Positions 1 through 8,766 of a DNA stretch of 52,760 nucleotides are shown piece by piece; position 1 is the first letter of the stretch; every line of letters begins with the position of its first letter. The DNA comes from Cyclobacteriaceae bacterium (GTDB taxonomy: Bacteria; Bacteroidota; Bacteroidia; Cytophagales; Cyclobacteriaceae). The position numbers and the translations under genes are program-made. Below the pieces are notes generated by a model that was not told the origin of the DNA, did not search any database, and saw nothing but the letters and a program-made list of their open reading frames with translations. Location: assembly GCA_023151255.1 (NCBI GenBank), contig JAKLJG010000002.1, forward strand, positions 340,489 to 393,248, written 5' to 3'.

Positions 1-126
1 GATAATGACCGAATTAGCGAAAGTACCGTGATTTTCAATGAGTTGTTGACAAAGGCGGCTTATGGTAATGTCCAGCAGATCGGAATCCAGGATGAGTTTT
101 TTCTGCATAAGCCATGGCAAATATAA
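1..126 (+). CDS. C-terminal end of a truncated gene, family unknown
   Basis: An open frame runs in from the left edge for 41 codons and ends at TAA 124-126. The visible tail reads ...AAYGNVQQIGIQDEFFLHKPWQI. It faces the minus-strand gene whose stop lies at 143, so the two genes converge with a 16-bp gap, a normal arrangement for real gene ends. The stretch GIQDEFFLHK vaguely recalls the C-terminal strand of transketolase/DXP-synthase-type proteins, but too little is visible to assign a family. The reading frame itself is the only evidence. Confidence 0.55.
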   Translation, partial: DNDRISESTVIFNELLTKAAYGNVQQIGIQDEFFLHKPWQI

Positions 127-142
127 GGGATTAGTCTGACAG

Positions 143-1633
143 TTACCGGTATGTTACTTTGTTTATAAAGAATATCCGTTGCCGTGATCGGCTCATTGAC
201 CGGCTTGGCGGGCGCTCAACACCATAAGCCAGGAAGGTGCCGTCATACCAATAATCAAGCTTTCGGATGTCGGTATCTTCTTCTCCACTGTCTTCGGGCT
301 GGTAATCAAGTTTAAGCGGGTTATAATTTTTCCCTTCCAGAATTTTACTGCCCTGCAATATTTTGGTACGAATACGGTTATCAAACAAATAAAGCAAGGC
401 AATTTTATCGGATTGTGCATCCATTTTTACAAACTGCTCAAGGGTAAACGTTTTGACGTCATTAATCTCAAAACTGTTGTCCCATTGTAATTTCCCTTGT
501 TGGTTGAAGCTAATAACGATAGCGTGTGTGTACCGATATCCATCGAAGATATAGGGTATTGCAAGTGAAGTAGCCAAGCCATAATTATAACGGTCATCAC
601 GTTTGTACACGGGGTAAAATGCTTCTCCAAGCAACAAGTATTGATTATTCTGAGGCACTAACTCGTGCACCAAAATGCGGTATTGTAATCTTATTTTTTT
701 TCCTTTGATTTTTCTTCTCTCAATTTTCTCTTTAATTCTTTTTTGCCTGCTTGCTTTCATGTAGCTGAAAAAATTCTCCAAATCAGTGAAAGGGTAAAGA
801 TATTGGACTTGGTCGCCCTGATTATTTGTTGTTACAATAAACAACCCTTTTGAATATTCTGAAGTACGGTTTCCGTATGTGCCGGCTATAACCAGGTTAT
901 CGTTTTCAGTTTCAATGACTTTACCAAACAGCAGGCTTGAGTTTTCAGGAGGTTGAATTGAAGTATTTTGTTTTAGTGTGCCATCCGGGTTGTACCGCTT
1001 GATCCAAATGGTTTTTTGTTTCATAAAATTTTTTGCTCCAATAAGGACTTGAAAGCTGTCATCAGCGCTTACCCGGATTTGTATTAACTCGCCTGTTTCG
1101 TTAACCAAGCCGGGTAGCACGTTGGTTTTGAGCGTAGTAAAACTAAAGTATAAAACTACTGGCACGTGACCGATGTAATAGCCCCCAATTAGTGCACCTT
1201 TTGAAGTTACTTCGAGGTGAGTAGGCACAAAGGGGATGTAGTTTTCTATAAGGTATTTTGTCAGCGCACCATCTTTCAGGCGTATAGAATAGATATAAAA
1301 ATTTAAAGTTGTGAATTCGCGATGATAAAAAAGCATGTATTGGCGATCCCCAAGTGTACGCTGATGCGCCAGTATAAATTTTTTTTCCAGTTCAAGTTGG
1401 TTTTTCCATAGTTCATTAAAAGTTGTATCAAGATGGATCAGGTCGAGGAAATCGTTGCGCTTGGTGGAACTGTACCGGTAAATAAGCGCGCCATTGGTTT
1501 TGGCTGAGGCAACATGGTACTCCGTTTCTTTATCGGAAACGGGTATTTCATACCGTTTACTTTGTTGGAGTTGGCCAGAAGCTGCGTAGGAGAGGATGAA
1601 AAACACGCTACCGGATAACAACCTTATTGACAT
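143..1633 (-). CDS. secreted protein of unknown function, paralogue of the next gene
   Basis: The protein is 496 residues from the ATG at 1633. That start was chosen because it gives a clean signal peptide (MSIRLLSGSVFFILSYAASG, then QLQQ). The frame is open further upstream, but that part has no signal sequence. The body is rich in beta strands, with repeated hydrophobic/aromatic strands and turns, and it contains a lysine/arginine-rich helix (KRIKEKIERRKIKGKK). It aligns along its length with the product of 1608-3197: both share a G-Y-x(3)-P-V-V-L-Y pattern, an L/I-P-G-x(3)-N-E-T motif and a C-terminus of the form F-[IY]-[IV]-N-K-V-x-x-R. I do not recognise the family. The start lies 26 bp inside the upstream gene in another frame, so the pair is probably translationally coupled. 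Likely periplasmic or surface-associated. Confidence 0.8.
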   Translation of the reverse strand: MSIRLLSGSVFFILSYAASGQLQQSKRYEIPVSDKETEYHVASAKTNGALIYRYSSTKRNDFLDLIHLDTTFNELWKNQLELEKKFILAHQRTLGDRQYMLFYHREFTTLNFYIYSIRLKDGALTKYLIENYIPFVPTHLEVTSKGALIGGYYIGHVPVVLYFSFTTLKTNVLPGLVNETGELIQIRVSADDSFQVLIGAKNFMKQKTIWIKRYNPDGTLKQNTSIQPPENSSLLFGKVIETENDNLVIAGTYGNRTSEYSKGLFIVTTNNQGDQVQYLYPFTDLENFFSYMKASRQKRIKEKIERRKIKGKKIRLQYRILVHELVPQNNQYLLLGEAFYPVYKRDDRYNYGLATSLAIPYIFDGYRYTHAIVISFNQQGKLQWDNSFEINDVKTFTLEQFVKMDAQSDKIALLYLFDNRIRTKILQGSKILEGKNYNPLKLDYQPEDSGEEDTDIRKLDYWYDGTFLAYGVERPPSRSMSRSRQRIFFINKVTYR

Positions 1634-3197
1634 AAAAAACACGTTTCGTCCCATCTTCCTTATTAGCCGTATTGCGCACGGTTTGAATGCCCCAAACATA
1701 AAAACCGGTATTGTACCAGTACCGTACAGATCCACGCTGGTCATGTTCAGTACGTAACTCATCCGTTTCGGATTTTAAGCGGATGCGTTCAGTTAGTTCG
1801 CTGACCTGACCGTTTTCAAGGTTTATTTTTTTTAAACGTAAATCCGACTCTTTTTTATATAAGAAATACAATTCGTTTGAAATCAGGCAAAAGTCACTGA
1901 CCTGCTCCAAGGCAGTTAATCTGATATTATCAAGTTCCAGCGCCTGATCCCACACTACTTCACCTTTTGGTGTGAATGATACAAGAATAGATCGCGTGAT
2001 TTTTATGTCTTCTGCCGGTCTCATATTACTATCCGCGTAAAATGGATTATACATGCGGTTATAATAAGAAGGATAGTTGCCAAAGTAAGGACCGTAATAG
2101 GAGTAGGGGGTTGGATAGGGTGTATAATACGGATAATTATCTCTGAATGGTGCGGTTGATGAAGCAGGAACAAATACTTCAGCCAGGAGCAGAAAACCTT
2201 TATCGTATTCGGTAATTCTAACCGGTCGTATATAGTTTATGAAGTCGGGTATTCTACCCGCCTGTAGTGCAACTTTTGTTTTTTCACTAATTCTTTTCCG
2301 TTTACTTTCTTTTATATTTCCCAGATAATTTTCCATCTCGGCAAAGGCTGTATAACTAATGGCCTGATCTGCAAAGGGATCAACCGGCACTCCATAAAAA
2401 CCAGCCGATTGTTTGGAGTTCATTCCCCCCCATGTGCCCAGTAAAATCAAATCATCGCGAACCAGCGAGCTAACAATAGCTGTTTGTAGTGACCGTTTAC
2501 CTTCAATGGTTATGATGTCTTCCAGCAACTCTTTGCCTTGTGAATCAAATATTTTAAACATAAGCTTGCGGTTATCGCGCTGGCTCCGATCGATTAGTAT
2601 AACACTAAAGGTGTTGTTCTTGTTTCCGCGTAACTCTACCAATTCAGTTTCATTTTGAAAGAAACCTGGTATTATTTTCATGTTCTGCTGGTCTGAAACA
2701 TACAGTATAACAGTGGGTTCATTGTTAACATATCCGCCAAAAACAAAGTTGTTCGCTACTTTGCTGAAGTGAGTAAGGTTTACTGTAAGTTCGGGTTTAA
2801 TTTCAATGTGCTTAACCTCGGCTGTCCGTATATTTACTTCCACCAAGTCGAGAATCGCTTTCAGGCTCTCGCCTGATTTAAATAATAAATAAAAATGCGC
2901 TGCGTCATACTCGTACCCGATGAATGACTTACGCTGGTCAATTTCCAGTTCCAGGTTTTGCCGTTCGTTCAGAACAGTGTCCAGCAGGATCAGCTCCCAT
3001 GTTCTATTGCCTGCTTTGTAGCGTCTGGTTTCGCGCACTAGAGCGAGGCCGTTTTCTTCCAGAGATATTACCGTAAAGTCCTCATCACCAAATTTTTTTT
3101 CTTTTTCGTACCGGTAAGGTTGGTATACCTGAGCCGGGAGGCTATTCAAAAATGAGCATGTGAGAAGTAATACAGTAAAAGTAATTATAAACCTCAT
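1608..3197 (-). CDS. secreted protein of unknown function with a Tyr/Pro-rich insert
   Basis: A 529-residue protein with a signal peptide (MRFIITFTVLLLTCSFLNSL, cleavage probably after PAQ). It is a tandem paralogue of the downstream gene ending at 143, with the same strand pattern and the same C-terminal F-Y-V-N-K-V-V-I-R type ending. Residues about 351-389 form a low-complexity Tyr/Pro/Asn stretch (NYPYYTPYPTPYSYYGPYFG and on) that the paralogue largely lacks. This is probably a flexible surface loop. The ATG overlaps the stop of the EVE-domain gene by 4 nt (ATGA), so the three genes form one operon. No catalytic motif is visible and no function is assigned. Confidence 0.82.
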   Translation of the reverse strand: MRFIITFTVLLLTCSFLNSLPAQVYQPYRYEKEKKFGDEDFTVISLEENGLALVRETRRYKAGNRTWELILLDTVLNERQNLELEIDQRKSFIGYEYDAAHFYLLFKSGESLKAILDLVEVNIRTAEVKHIEIKPELTVNLTHFSKVANNFVFGGYVNNEPTVILYVSDQQNMKIIPGFFQNETELVELRGNKNNTFSVILIDRSQRDNRKLMFKIFDSQGKELLEDIITIEGKRSLQTAIVSSLVRDDLILLGTWGGMNSKQSAGFYGVPVDPFADQAISYTAFAEMENYLGNIKESKRKRISEKTKVALQAGRIPDFINYIRPVRITEYDKGFLLLAEVFVPASSTAPFRDNYPYYTPYPTPYSYYGPYFGNYPSYYNRMYNPFYADSNMRPAEDIKITRSILVSFTPKGEVVWDQALELDNIRLTALEQVSDFCLISNELYFLYKKESDLRLKKINLENGQVSELTERIRLKSETDELRTEHDQRGSVRYWYNTGFYVWGIQTVRNTANKEDGTKRVFYVNKVVIR

Positions 3198-3598
3198 TTG
3201 GTTTCACTCATTTTAAGAAGCTCATCGAATTCATCGGTTGAAACGGGTTGAACAGACAGGCGGGCAATGCGCACCAATGCCATGGTTGATAACCGTTTGT
3301 TTGACTTAACTTCTGTTAAGGTTACCGGGCGCTTAAGTTTTTTTTGAGGAGCGAGTTCAACCGCTGCCCAATTACCATCATTAGGGTCAGGAAATGCTTC
3401 GCGTGTAACTTTGGCCAGGCCAATAATTGCTTTTTCATCGCCAGTATGGTAAATAAAAACCAAGTCGCCCTTGGCCATTTTTTTTAGGTTGCTTCTTGCC
3501 CGGAAGTTGCGAACGCCATCCCATGTTGTTTTTTTATCGCGCACCAGGTCGTCCCAGGAGAACGTTTCAGGTTCGGTTTTAACCAGCCAGTAATTCAT
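3194..3598 (-). CDS. EVE domain-containing protein (thymocyte nuclear protein 1-like)
   Basis: A 134-residue single-domain protein. The N-terminus NYWLVKTEPETFSWDDL and the block WDGVRNFRARSNLKKMAKGD followed by VFIYHTG are typical of the EVE/PUA-like fold (DUF55). This fold is known to read modified bases in DNA or RNA. The length matches stand-alone bacterial members. It is the first gene of an operon with the two secreted paralogues (4-nt ATGA overlap), but no functional link is obvious. The cellular role of bacterial EVE proteins is mostly unknown. The family call is secure; the ligand is not. Confidence 0.92.
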   Translation of the reverse strand: MNYWLVKTEPETFSWDDLVRDKKTTWDGVRNFRARSNLKKMAKGDLVFIYHTGDEKAIIGLAKVTREAFPDPNDGNWAAVELAPQKKLKRPVTLTEVKSNKRLSTMALVRIARLSVQPVSTDEFDELLKMSETK

Positions 3599-3613
3599 AA
3601 AGAAAGCTTTTGG

Positions 3614-3631
3614 CTAAGTTAATAAACTTAG
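3614..3631. other. perfect AT-rich palindrome CTAAGTT-AATA-AACTTAG
   Basis: Seven-base arms with a 4-nt loop, lying between the stop of the PurF-like gene (3675) and the ATG of the EVE gene (3598). It could be a weak terminator for the first or an operator for the second. There is no T-run directly after it on the minus strand, so termination is not well supported. Confidence 0.3.
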
Positions 3632-3674
3632 ATTAAGAGCAAACCGGGTGTTTTAAGGACAGTGGGTTAAATGT

Positions 3675-5558
3675 TTAGTAAGCGCGCACCAACTTGCCTT
3701 CCATAAAATTGGCGTAGGCGCGGTTGGCTACTTTATGACCACCGGGTGTAGGATAGTTGCCGGTAAAATACCAGTCGCCCAGATGACGCGGACAAGCTTT
3801 GTGCAGGTTGTCGACCGTTTGGAAGACTACCTCCAGTTCAGCATTCATGTTGGCCGGTTTAATGATTTCGGCAATCTTTTGGCTAACACGCTCGTATTCA
3901 AATTGTGCGTACAGTTGTTTCACATGGTTTTCCGGATGTGCCTCACCGGCTGCCCGGATGCATTTTTCATATACTTCGCCCAGCAGGTACTCTTTACCGG
4001 ATTCCTTCAGCAGGTCAATGATTGCCCGGAAAGCCACAAAGTCGCTCATCCGGCTCATATCAATGCCATAGCAGTCGGGGAAGCGTATTTGAGGTGCTGA
4101 AGAAACAACCACAATTTTTTTTGGTTCCAGTCGATCGAGCATTTTCAGGATACTTTTCTCCAGCGTAGTTCCACGCACAATGGAGTCATCAATAACCACC
4201 AGCGTATCCTTGCCCTTGTTCACCACTTCATACGTTGTATCATATACATGGGCTACCAGGTCATCGCGGTGTTCGTCATCGGTAATGAAGGTGCGTAGTT
4301 TTACATCCTTTACTACAATCTTTTCGATTCTCGGCCTGAACGACAGCACATCGTCAATCGGGTCAATTGATGGTTTGCCTTCGATGATTACTTCTTTTTG
4401 TTTTTTGATCAGGTAATCTTCAATGCCCTCCATCATGCCATAGAAGGCTGTTTCAGCCGTATTGGGTATATAGGAGAAAATGGTGTTTTTTAAATCAAAA
4501 TTAATGGCTCGGAGTACCTGCGGAACCAATAAACGCCCCAGTTGTTTGCGCTCCTGGTAGATATCGGGGTCGTTGCCACGCGAGAAATAAATTCGTTCAA
4601 AACTGCAGGATTTTTTTTCACCTTGCGGCAGCACCGGGTAGAGTCCGGGTTCTCCGCTCTTAGTAATAATTAAAGCATGGCCTGGTGTGATTTCTTCTAT
4701 CTGGTTGTAATTGATGTTAAAGGCTGTTTTGATGGCTGGTTTTTCTGAAGCCACCACCACCACTTCATCATCGGCATAAAAATATGCCGGTCGAATGCCG
4801 TTAGGATCACGCATCACAAAGGCCGAACCGGAGCCGGTTAACCCCGCCATAGCATACCCTCCGTCAAAATCTTTGCAAGCACGTTTAAGAACGCGCTGGA
4901 GATCAATTTCATTTTCAATGATTTCGGAAATCTCCGGGTTGGAATACTGGTTTTTGTATTTTTCGAACAGCGCCTGCACTTCTTCATCCAAAAAGTGACC
5001 GATTTTTTCCATGACGGTAACGGTATCCACTTTTTCTTTCGGGTGTTGCCCAAGATTCACCAAAATGTCGAACAGTTCATCTACGTTGGTCATGTTAAAG
5101 TTGCCGGCCATGACCAGGTTACGACTGCGCCAGTTATTTTGCCGTAAAAAGGGGTGCACACTTTCAATACTGTTTTGGCCGTGGGTGCCGTAGCGGAGGT
5201 GACCCAGCCACAACTCACCAGTAAAGGCCACGTTTTCCTTGAGCCACTTTTCATCCCTGAATTTTTCTTTTCCTTCCTTCTGAGCTTTTTTATACTTTTT
5301 GCTGATCTTTTTAAACAGGGCAGCAATGGGCTGTTGTTTCATGGAACGATACCGGCTGATGTACCTGCGGCCGGCTTCCAGGTCAATTTTAATGTTGGCA
5401 ATACCGGCCCCGTCCTGCCCGCGGTTATGCTGTTTTTCCATCAGGATGTACATTTTGTTCATCCCATAGGTCGGGCCATACTTTTCAATGTAGTAGGAAA
5501 GCGGTTTTCGCAAGCGGATTAGGGCAATTCCGCATTCGTGTAATACCTGGTCGCTCAT
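3675..5558 (-). CDS. PurF-type amidophosphoribosyltransferase, long Bacteroidetes form
   Basis: A 627-residue protein with an N-terminal class II (Ntn) glutamine amidotransferase domain joined to a type I phosphoribosyltransferase domain. PurF-type enzymes make 5-phosphoribosylamine from PRPP and glutamine, the first step of purine synthesis. The start at 5558 (MSDQVLHEC) leaves an 8-residue propeptide before Cys9, the likely N-terminal nucleophile. The frame is open upstream only from a TTG that would bury this cysteine. Other marks are the RGQDGAG and LGHLRYGTHG glutaminase motifs, FVMRDPNGIRPAYF, and the PRPP loop VVIDDSIVRGTT near residues 454-465. It is roughly 120-130 residues longer than ordinary PurF. 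The extra residues include a Lys-rich region after the first motifs (FKKISKKYKKAQKEGKEKF). Such long forms may coexist with a standard PurF, so the exact role is uncertain. Confidence 0.85.
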   Translation of the reverse strand: MSDQVLHECGIALIRLRKPLSYYIEKYGPTYGMNKMYILMEKQHNRGQDGAGIANIKIDLEAGRRYISRYRSMKQQPIAALFKKISKKYKKAQKEGKEKFRDEKWLKENVAFTGELWLGHLRYGTHGQNSIESVHPFLRQNNWRSRNLVMAGNFNMTNVDELFDILVNLGQHPKEKVDTVTVMEKIGHFLDEEVQALFEKYKNQYSNPEISEIIENEIDLQRVLKRACKDFDGGYAMAGLTGSGSAFVMRDPNGIRPAYFYADDEVVVVASEKPAIKTAFNINYNQIEEITPGHALIITKSGEPGLYPVLPQGEKKSCSFERIYFSRGNDPDIYQERKQLGRLLVPQVLRAINFDLKNTIFSYIPNTAETAFYGMMEGIEDYLIKKQKEVIIEGKPSIDPIDDVLSFRPRIEKIVVKDVKLRTFITDDEHRDDLVAHVYDTTYEVVNKGKDTLVVIDDSIVRGTTLEKSILKMLDRLEPKKIVVVSSAPQIRFPDCYGIDMSRMSDFVAFRAIIDLLKESGKEYLLGEVYEKCIRAAGEAHPENHVKQLYAQFEYERVSQKIAEIIKPANMNAELEVVFQTVDNLHKACPRHLGDWYFTGNYPTPGGHKVANRAYANFMEGKLVRAY

Positions 5559-5626
5559 GAGGGGTAAATCAAGTGCAAAGGTAACCTTATTCGGTAAACC
5601 CATCAAGACAGGAGAAGGTTCCGGTT

Positions 5627-7687
5627 TTAAGCTTTTGGCAGCGAGAACCAAAAGGTACTGCCTTTGCCTTCTTCGCTATCTACCCAGATGCGGCCGTTAT
5701 TTTTCTCAACAAATTCCTTACATAGAATAAGGCCCAGGCCGGTGCCTTTTTCGTTTGCAGTACCCCGCGTGCTGTAGGGATTGATTTTGTCGAACAGCAT
5801 TTTACGTACTTCAGCCGACATGCCTATACCGTTATCTTTTATGGAAACAACCCACTCGTTATTTTTTTCTTCAGCCCCGATAACGATTTCTCCGCCATCG
5901 TTGGTGAACTTTAATGCGTTGGTGAGCAGGTTCCGGATAACCAGGTTAATGGTGTTGCTGTCCGCCAGGGCATAGGCTACCGGTGAAACGTTGTTGATTA
6001 GTTTAATATTTTTTTGATGTAATGAAGTGAGCAGGGCAATGTTTTCTTCGACCAAGCCGTGTAAGCTTATTCTAGTAGCCTGAAGGTTAAGTTTGTCCAT
6101 CTGCAGCAGGGTCCAGTCAAGCAGGTTGTTGAGCAGGGTGCGGGTATGGTTAAACCGTGTGCGCAGTTCTTTCAGCGCCATGGGCAATTCATCCGGTTTA
6201 ATAGCGCCTTTGTCCAGCAAATCCAACAAGCCGGCCAGGGCATTAACCGGTGATCGAAGATCATGCGAAATGATGGAGAAGAACTTATCCTTTACTTTAT
6301 TAAGTTGTTCCAGTTCTTGGCTTCGCTTTTCCATTTCTTCCTGGTGTTGCAGCAGCAGGGAGTTAATGCGTTTCCTGCGTTGGCCGCTGCGGTAGACGGT
6401 TATTAATAAAATGGCGGTTAAAGCCACAACCACTACCAGTATATTCCGGATGATTTCCTGTTTACGGATTTCTGAAGCACGCATTTGTTCAATGCGCATC
6501 AGCGAGGCAATCTGGTCGTCTTTGGCTTCGGTTTCAAAGCGCAACTGATCGCGGAAAAATTTTTGCTGCATACCCTGACTAAAGATGCTGTCTTTGAGTT
6601 GTTGGTGCTGCCGGTTATGGTAAAGGGCTTTCTGAAATTCACTTCGTTTCTCGTACAAAACTGAGAGTTGATCATGGCATTTTATCTGAAGCAGGCGAGC
6701 ATTAATGGATTCAGCAATAGCCAGTGCTTTCGCCATCAGACGTTCGGCTTCGGTAAAATTTCCCTGCCGGCCAAATACCATTCCACGGCCAAGTTCCACC
6801 TCGGCAATACCAAACTGGTTACTGGTGGCCTGATGAATATTCATGGCTGAATCATAATACGCCAGCGCTGTTTCGTACTGCTGCTTATACAAATAGGCTA
6901 AAGCAATTTTTGAAAGCGATTTCGGGAGCACTTCAACAACAATATTGCCGGGTTCGGCTTGTAATAATTTCTTGGCTTCGTGGGTAGCTTTCAACAGGTA
7001 ATGTACGGCTGAGTCATACTCGTGGATACGAAGTTTAACATCGCCCACCTCGTCCAGAAAGTATGCGTAGCCGGCTTTATCGTTTAATAAGTTGCTTATT
7101 TTATTGGAGATCCGGAGATGCCCTAAGGCCGTTTCATACTGCCCCAATTCTTTAAACACCCGGCCAAGGTTGTGCAAGGCAATGTTCATGTAAAGCGAAT
7201 CGCTGGCATTTTTGTTGCCTTGCTGCAGGATGCGGTAGGAACGGGTCAGGTAAAAATAGGCTTCATCATATACGCCCATTTCGTGGTAGTAATTGCCAAT
7301 GTTGCTGTAAGCCAGGCCAATGCTGGTGGTATCGGCCAACCCAATAGCTATCTCGAGGGCCTCTGTTTCGTTTTTGATGGCTGTTGTAAAATCACCTCCC
7401 AAACTTTTTATAAGTGCGTAGTTTTGAAGGGACTTATAGCGAAATCCTGGGATTGCTATTTTATCCGCTAACTGGATACCTTCAAGGGCGTAGGTTTCGG
7501 CTTTCTTAAAGTTGCTTAAGGCATACAGCTGAGAAAGCTCCAGTAACGTTTTAATCCTCACAGTATCATGCAGCTTATCGTTAAGGCTTTTTTCCAGGCT
7601 ATCGGTAAGCGGGTGCTGTTGGGTATAGCCGATGGTTCCGGTTACCAGTATGAGCAATAAAGTTGTATAGTACTTAAAAGGCTTCAT
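5627..7687 (-). CDS. TPR-containing sensor histidine kinase
   Basis: A 686-residue protein from the ATG at 7687 (MKPFKYYTTLLLILVTG, an exported N-terminus). Residues about 40-390 are TPR helices with typical A..Y...A patterns (SNIGNYYHEMGVYDEAYFYL, LAYLYKQQYETALAYYDSA). One membrane helix lies near 412-432, followed by a coiled coil. The HisKA domain has H475 in FFSIISHDLRSPVNALAG, and the HATPase has NLLTNALKF, DNGIGM and GTGLGL. There is no receiver domain and no regulator gene next to it, so it is an orphan kinase. The TPRs should lie outside the cytoplasmic membrane and sense a protein or peptide ligand. It precedes the PurF-like gene by 68 bp, perhaps cotranscribed. The ligand is unknown. 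Confidence 0.9.
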   Translation of the reverse strand: MKPFKYYTTLLLILVTGTIGYTQQHPLTDSLEKSLNDKLHDTVRIKTLLELSQLYALSNFKKAETYALEGIQLADKIAIPGFRYKSLQNYALIKSLGGDFTTAIKNETEALEIAIGLADTTSIGLAYSNIGNYYHEMGVYDEAYFYLTRSYRILQQGNKNASDSLYMNIALHNLGRVFKELGQYETALGHLRISNKISNLLNDKAGYAYFLDEVGDVKLRIHEYDSAVHYLLKATHEAKKLLQAEPGNIVVEVLPKSLSKIALAYLYKQQYETALAYYDSAMNIHQATSNQFGIAEVELGRGMVFGRQGNFTEAERLMAKALAIAESINARLLQIKCHDQLSVLYEKRSEFQKALYHNRQHQQLKDSIFSQGMQQKFFRDQLRFETEAKDDQIASLMRIEQMRASEIRKQEIIRNILVVVVALTAILLITVYRSGQRRKRINSLLLQHQEEMEKRSQELEQLNKVKDKFFSIISHDLRSPVNALAGLLDLLDKGAIKPDELPMALKELRTRFNHTRTLLNNLLDWTLLQMDKLNLQATRISLHGLVEENIALLTSLHQKNIKLINNVSPVAYALADSNTINLVIRNLLTNALKFTNDGGEIVIGAEEKNNEWVVSIKDNGIGMSAEVRKMLFDKINPYSTRGTANEKGTGLGLILCKEFVEKNNGRIWVDSEEGKGSTFWFSLPKA

Positions 7688-7849
7688 AACGAGGCCATTA
7701 ATCTCTAAATTCCTGGACACATAACCAATAACCTATGACATAGTTTAAAGTAATCCTACATCACCGATAGGCCCACAAATTAAACTTAATTAAATTAGCA
7801 GAGCCTTAGTTATGTAATCAGCGTTTCAAGATGGGCAAATGCAGCGGTT

Positions 7850-7865
7850 GAAATTGTTCAATTTC
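7850..7865. other. short inverted repeat GAAATTG-TT-CAATTTC downstream of murI
   Basis: Seven-base arms with a 2-nt loop, in the 207-bp gap between murI and the TPR kinase, about 30 nt past the murI stop. No T-run follows on the minus strand, so a terminator is only possible. The rest of the gap shows nothing I can name. Confidence 0.25.
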
Positions 7866-7894
7866 CAAGAAAACAATACATAGCTTTTATTTCT

Positions 7895-8707
7895 TTAATG
7901 CCATAGGGGGTGCTCCTGCAGGTGTACCTGCTGCCCGAAAAACAGGCGGGTGGAGGCTTCAAATGATGCGGTGTAGTCCGACACCAGAAACTGGTCGGCT
8001 CCGTTTACCCGGCTATTGAGCAGGCCTGCGGATAAAAGGTACTCCTTCACCGCCAGGGCAACCACTTCTGAGGAGTCCAGGATGGCAACCGGCTGATGGT
8101 TGTAATATTCCTCTATTTCTTTGCGGATAAGCGGGTAGTGGGTACAAGCCAAAATGAGGGCGCTAATACCTTTGAGTTCGGGTGCTGATAAATACTGCGC
8201 GATTATTTCGTGGCTAATCTGATTATTGAAAAAACCTTCCTCAATCATTGGGGCCAGCAACGGGGTGGCCAGTTGATGCAGGGCAATGCCCTTGTTGGCT
8301 TCATCAATCTTGCGTAAATACACACCGGATTGCACCGTGCGCTTTGTTCCGATAAGGCCAATGGCTGCCTTAGTAAAAGTTGAAGCAACCCGGTTAATCA
8401 TCGGGTCAATTACGTTGATGATTTTTACCCCGCGTACATATTCTTTAAGCAGTTCATAGGCAGCCGAACTGGCCGAGTTACAGGCAATCACAATGAGCTT
8501 ACAATCTTTTTTGAGCAGTACATCGGCAATGCGAACCGAGTAGGCCTGGATGGCTGCTTCGGATTTATCGCCATAGGGTAGATGTGCAGTATCTCCGAAG
8601 TAAATTAACTGTTCGTTGGGAAGCAGCTCTTTAATGGCATGGGCAACGGTCAGGCCTCCGATACCACTGTCAAAAATACCAATTGGGTTGTTGGGTGAAA
8701 CGGACAT
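7895..8707 (-). CDS. murI: glutamate racemase
   Basis: A 270-residue cytoplasmic enzyme that interconverts L- and D-glutamate, supplying D-Glu for the peptidoglycan stem peptide. Visible motifs are IGIFDSGIGGLTVAHAI at the N-terminus, the first catalytic cysteine C76 in IACNSAS, and the second, C188, in LACTHYPLI. Length is normal for the family. The ATG at 8707 sits directly after the T-run of a terminator-like hairpin belonging to the upstream gene. The region where a ribosome-binding site should lie is therefore the hairpin stem. No separate murI promoter was identified. Confidence 0.97.
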   Translation of the reverse strand: MSVSPNNPIGIFDSGIGGLTVAHAIKELLPNEQLIYFGDTAHLPYGDKSEAAIQAYSVRIADVLLKKDCKLIVIACNSASSAAYELLKEYVRGVKIINVIDPMINRVASTFTKAAIGLIGTKRTVQSGVYLRKIDEANKGIALHQLATPLLAPMIEEGFFNNQISHEIIAQYLSAPELKGISALILACTHYPLIRKEIEEYYNHQPVAILDSSEVVALAVKEYLLSAGLLNSRVNGADQFLVSDYTASFEASTRLFFGQQVHLQEHPLWH

Positions 8708-8747
8708 AAAAAAACTTCGGCAAGTTTAATACAATCTTGCCGAAGTT
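8708..8747 (-). terminator. rho-independent terminator between the zinc-ribbon membrane protein and murI
   Basis: On the minus strand a perfect 12-bp stem (AACTTCGGCAAG with CTTGCCGAAGTT, arms 8713-8724 and 8736-8747) with an 11-nt loop is followed by seven T residues (8708-8714). It starts about 20 nt after the stop at 8767 and ends at the base before the murI ATG. It is a textbook intrinsic terminator by form. Confidence 0.8.
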
Positions 8748-8766
8748 GATTTATTAGCGGTAAACC

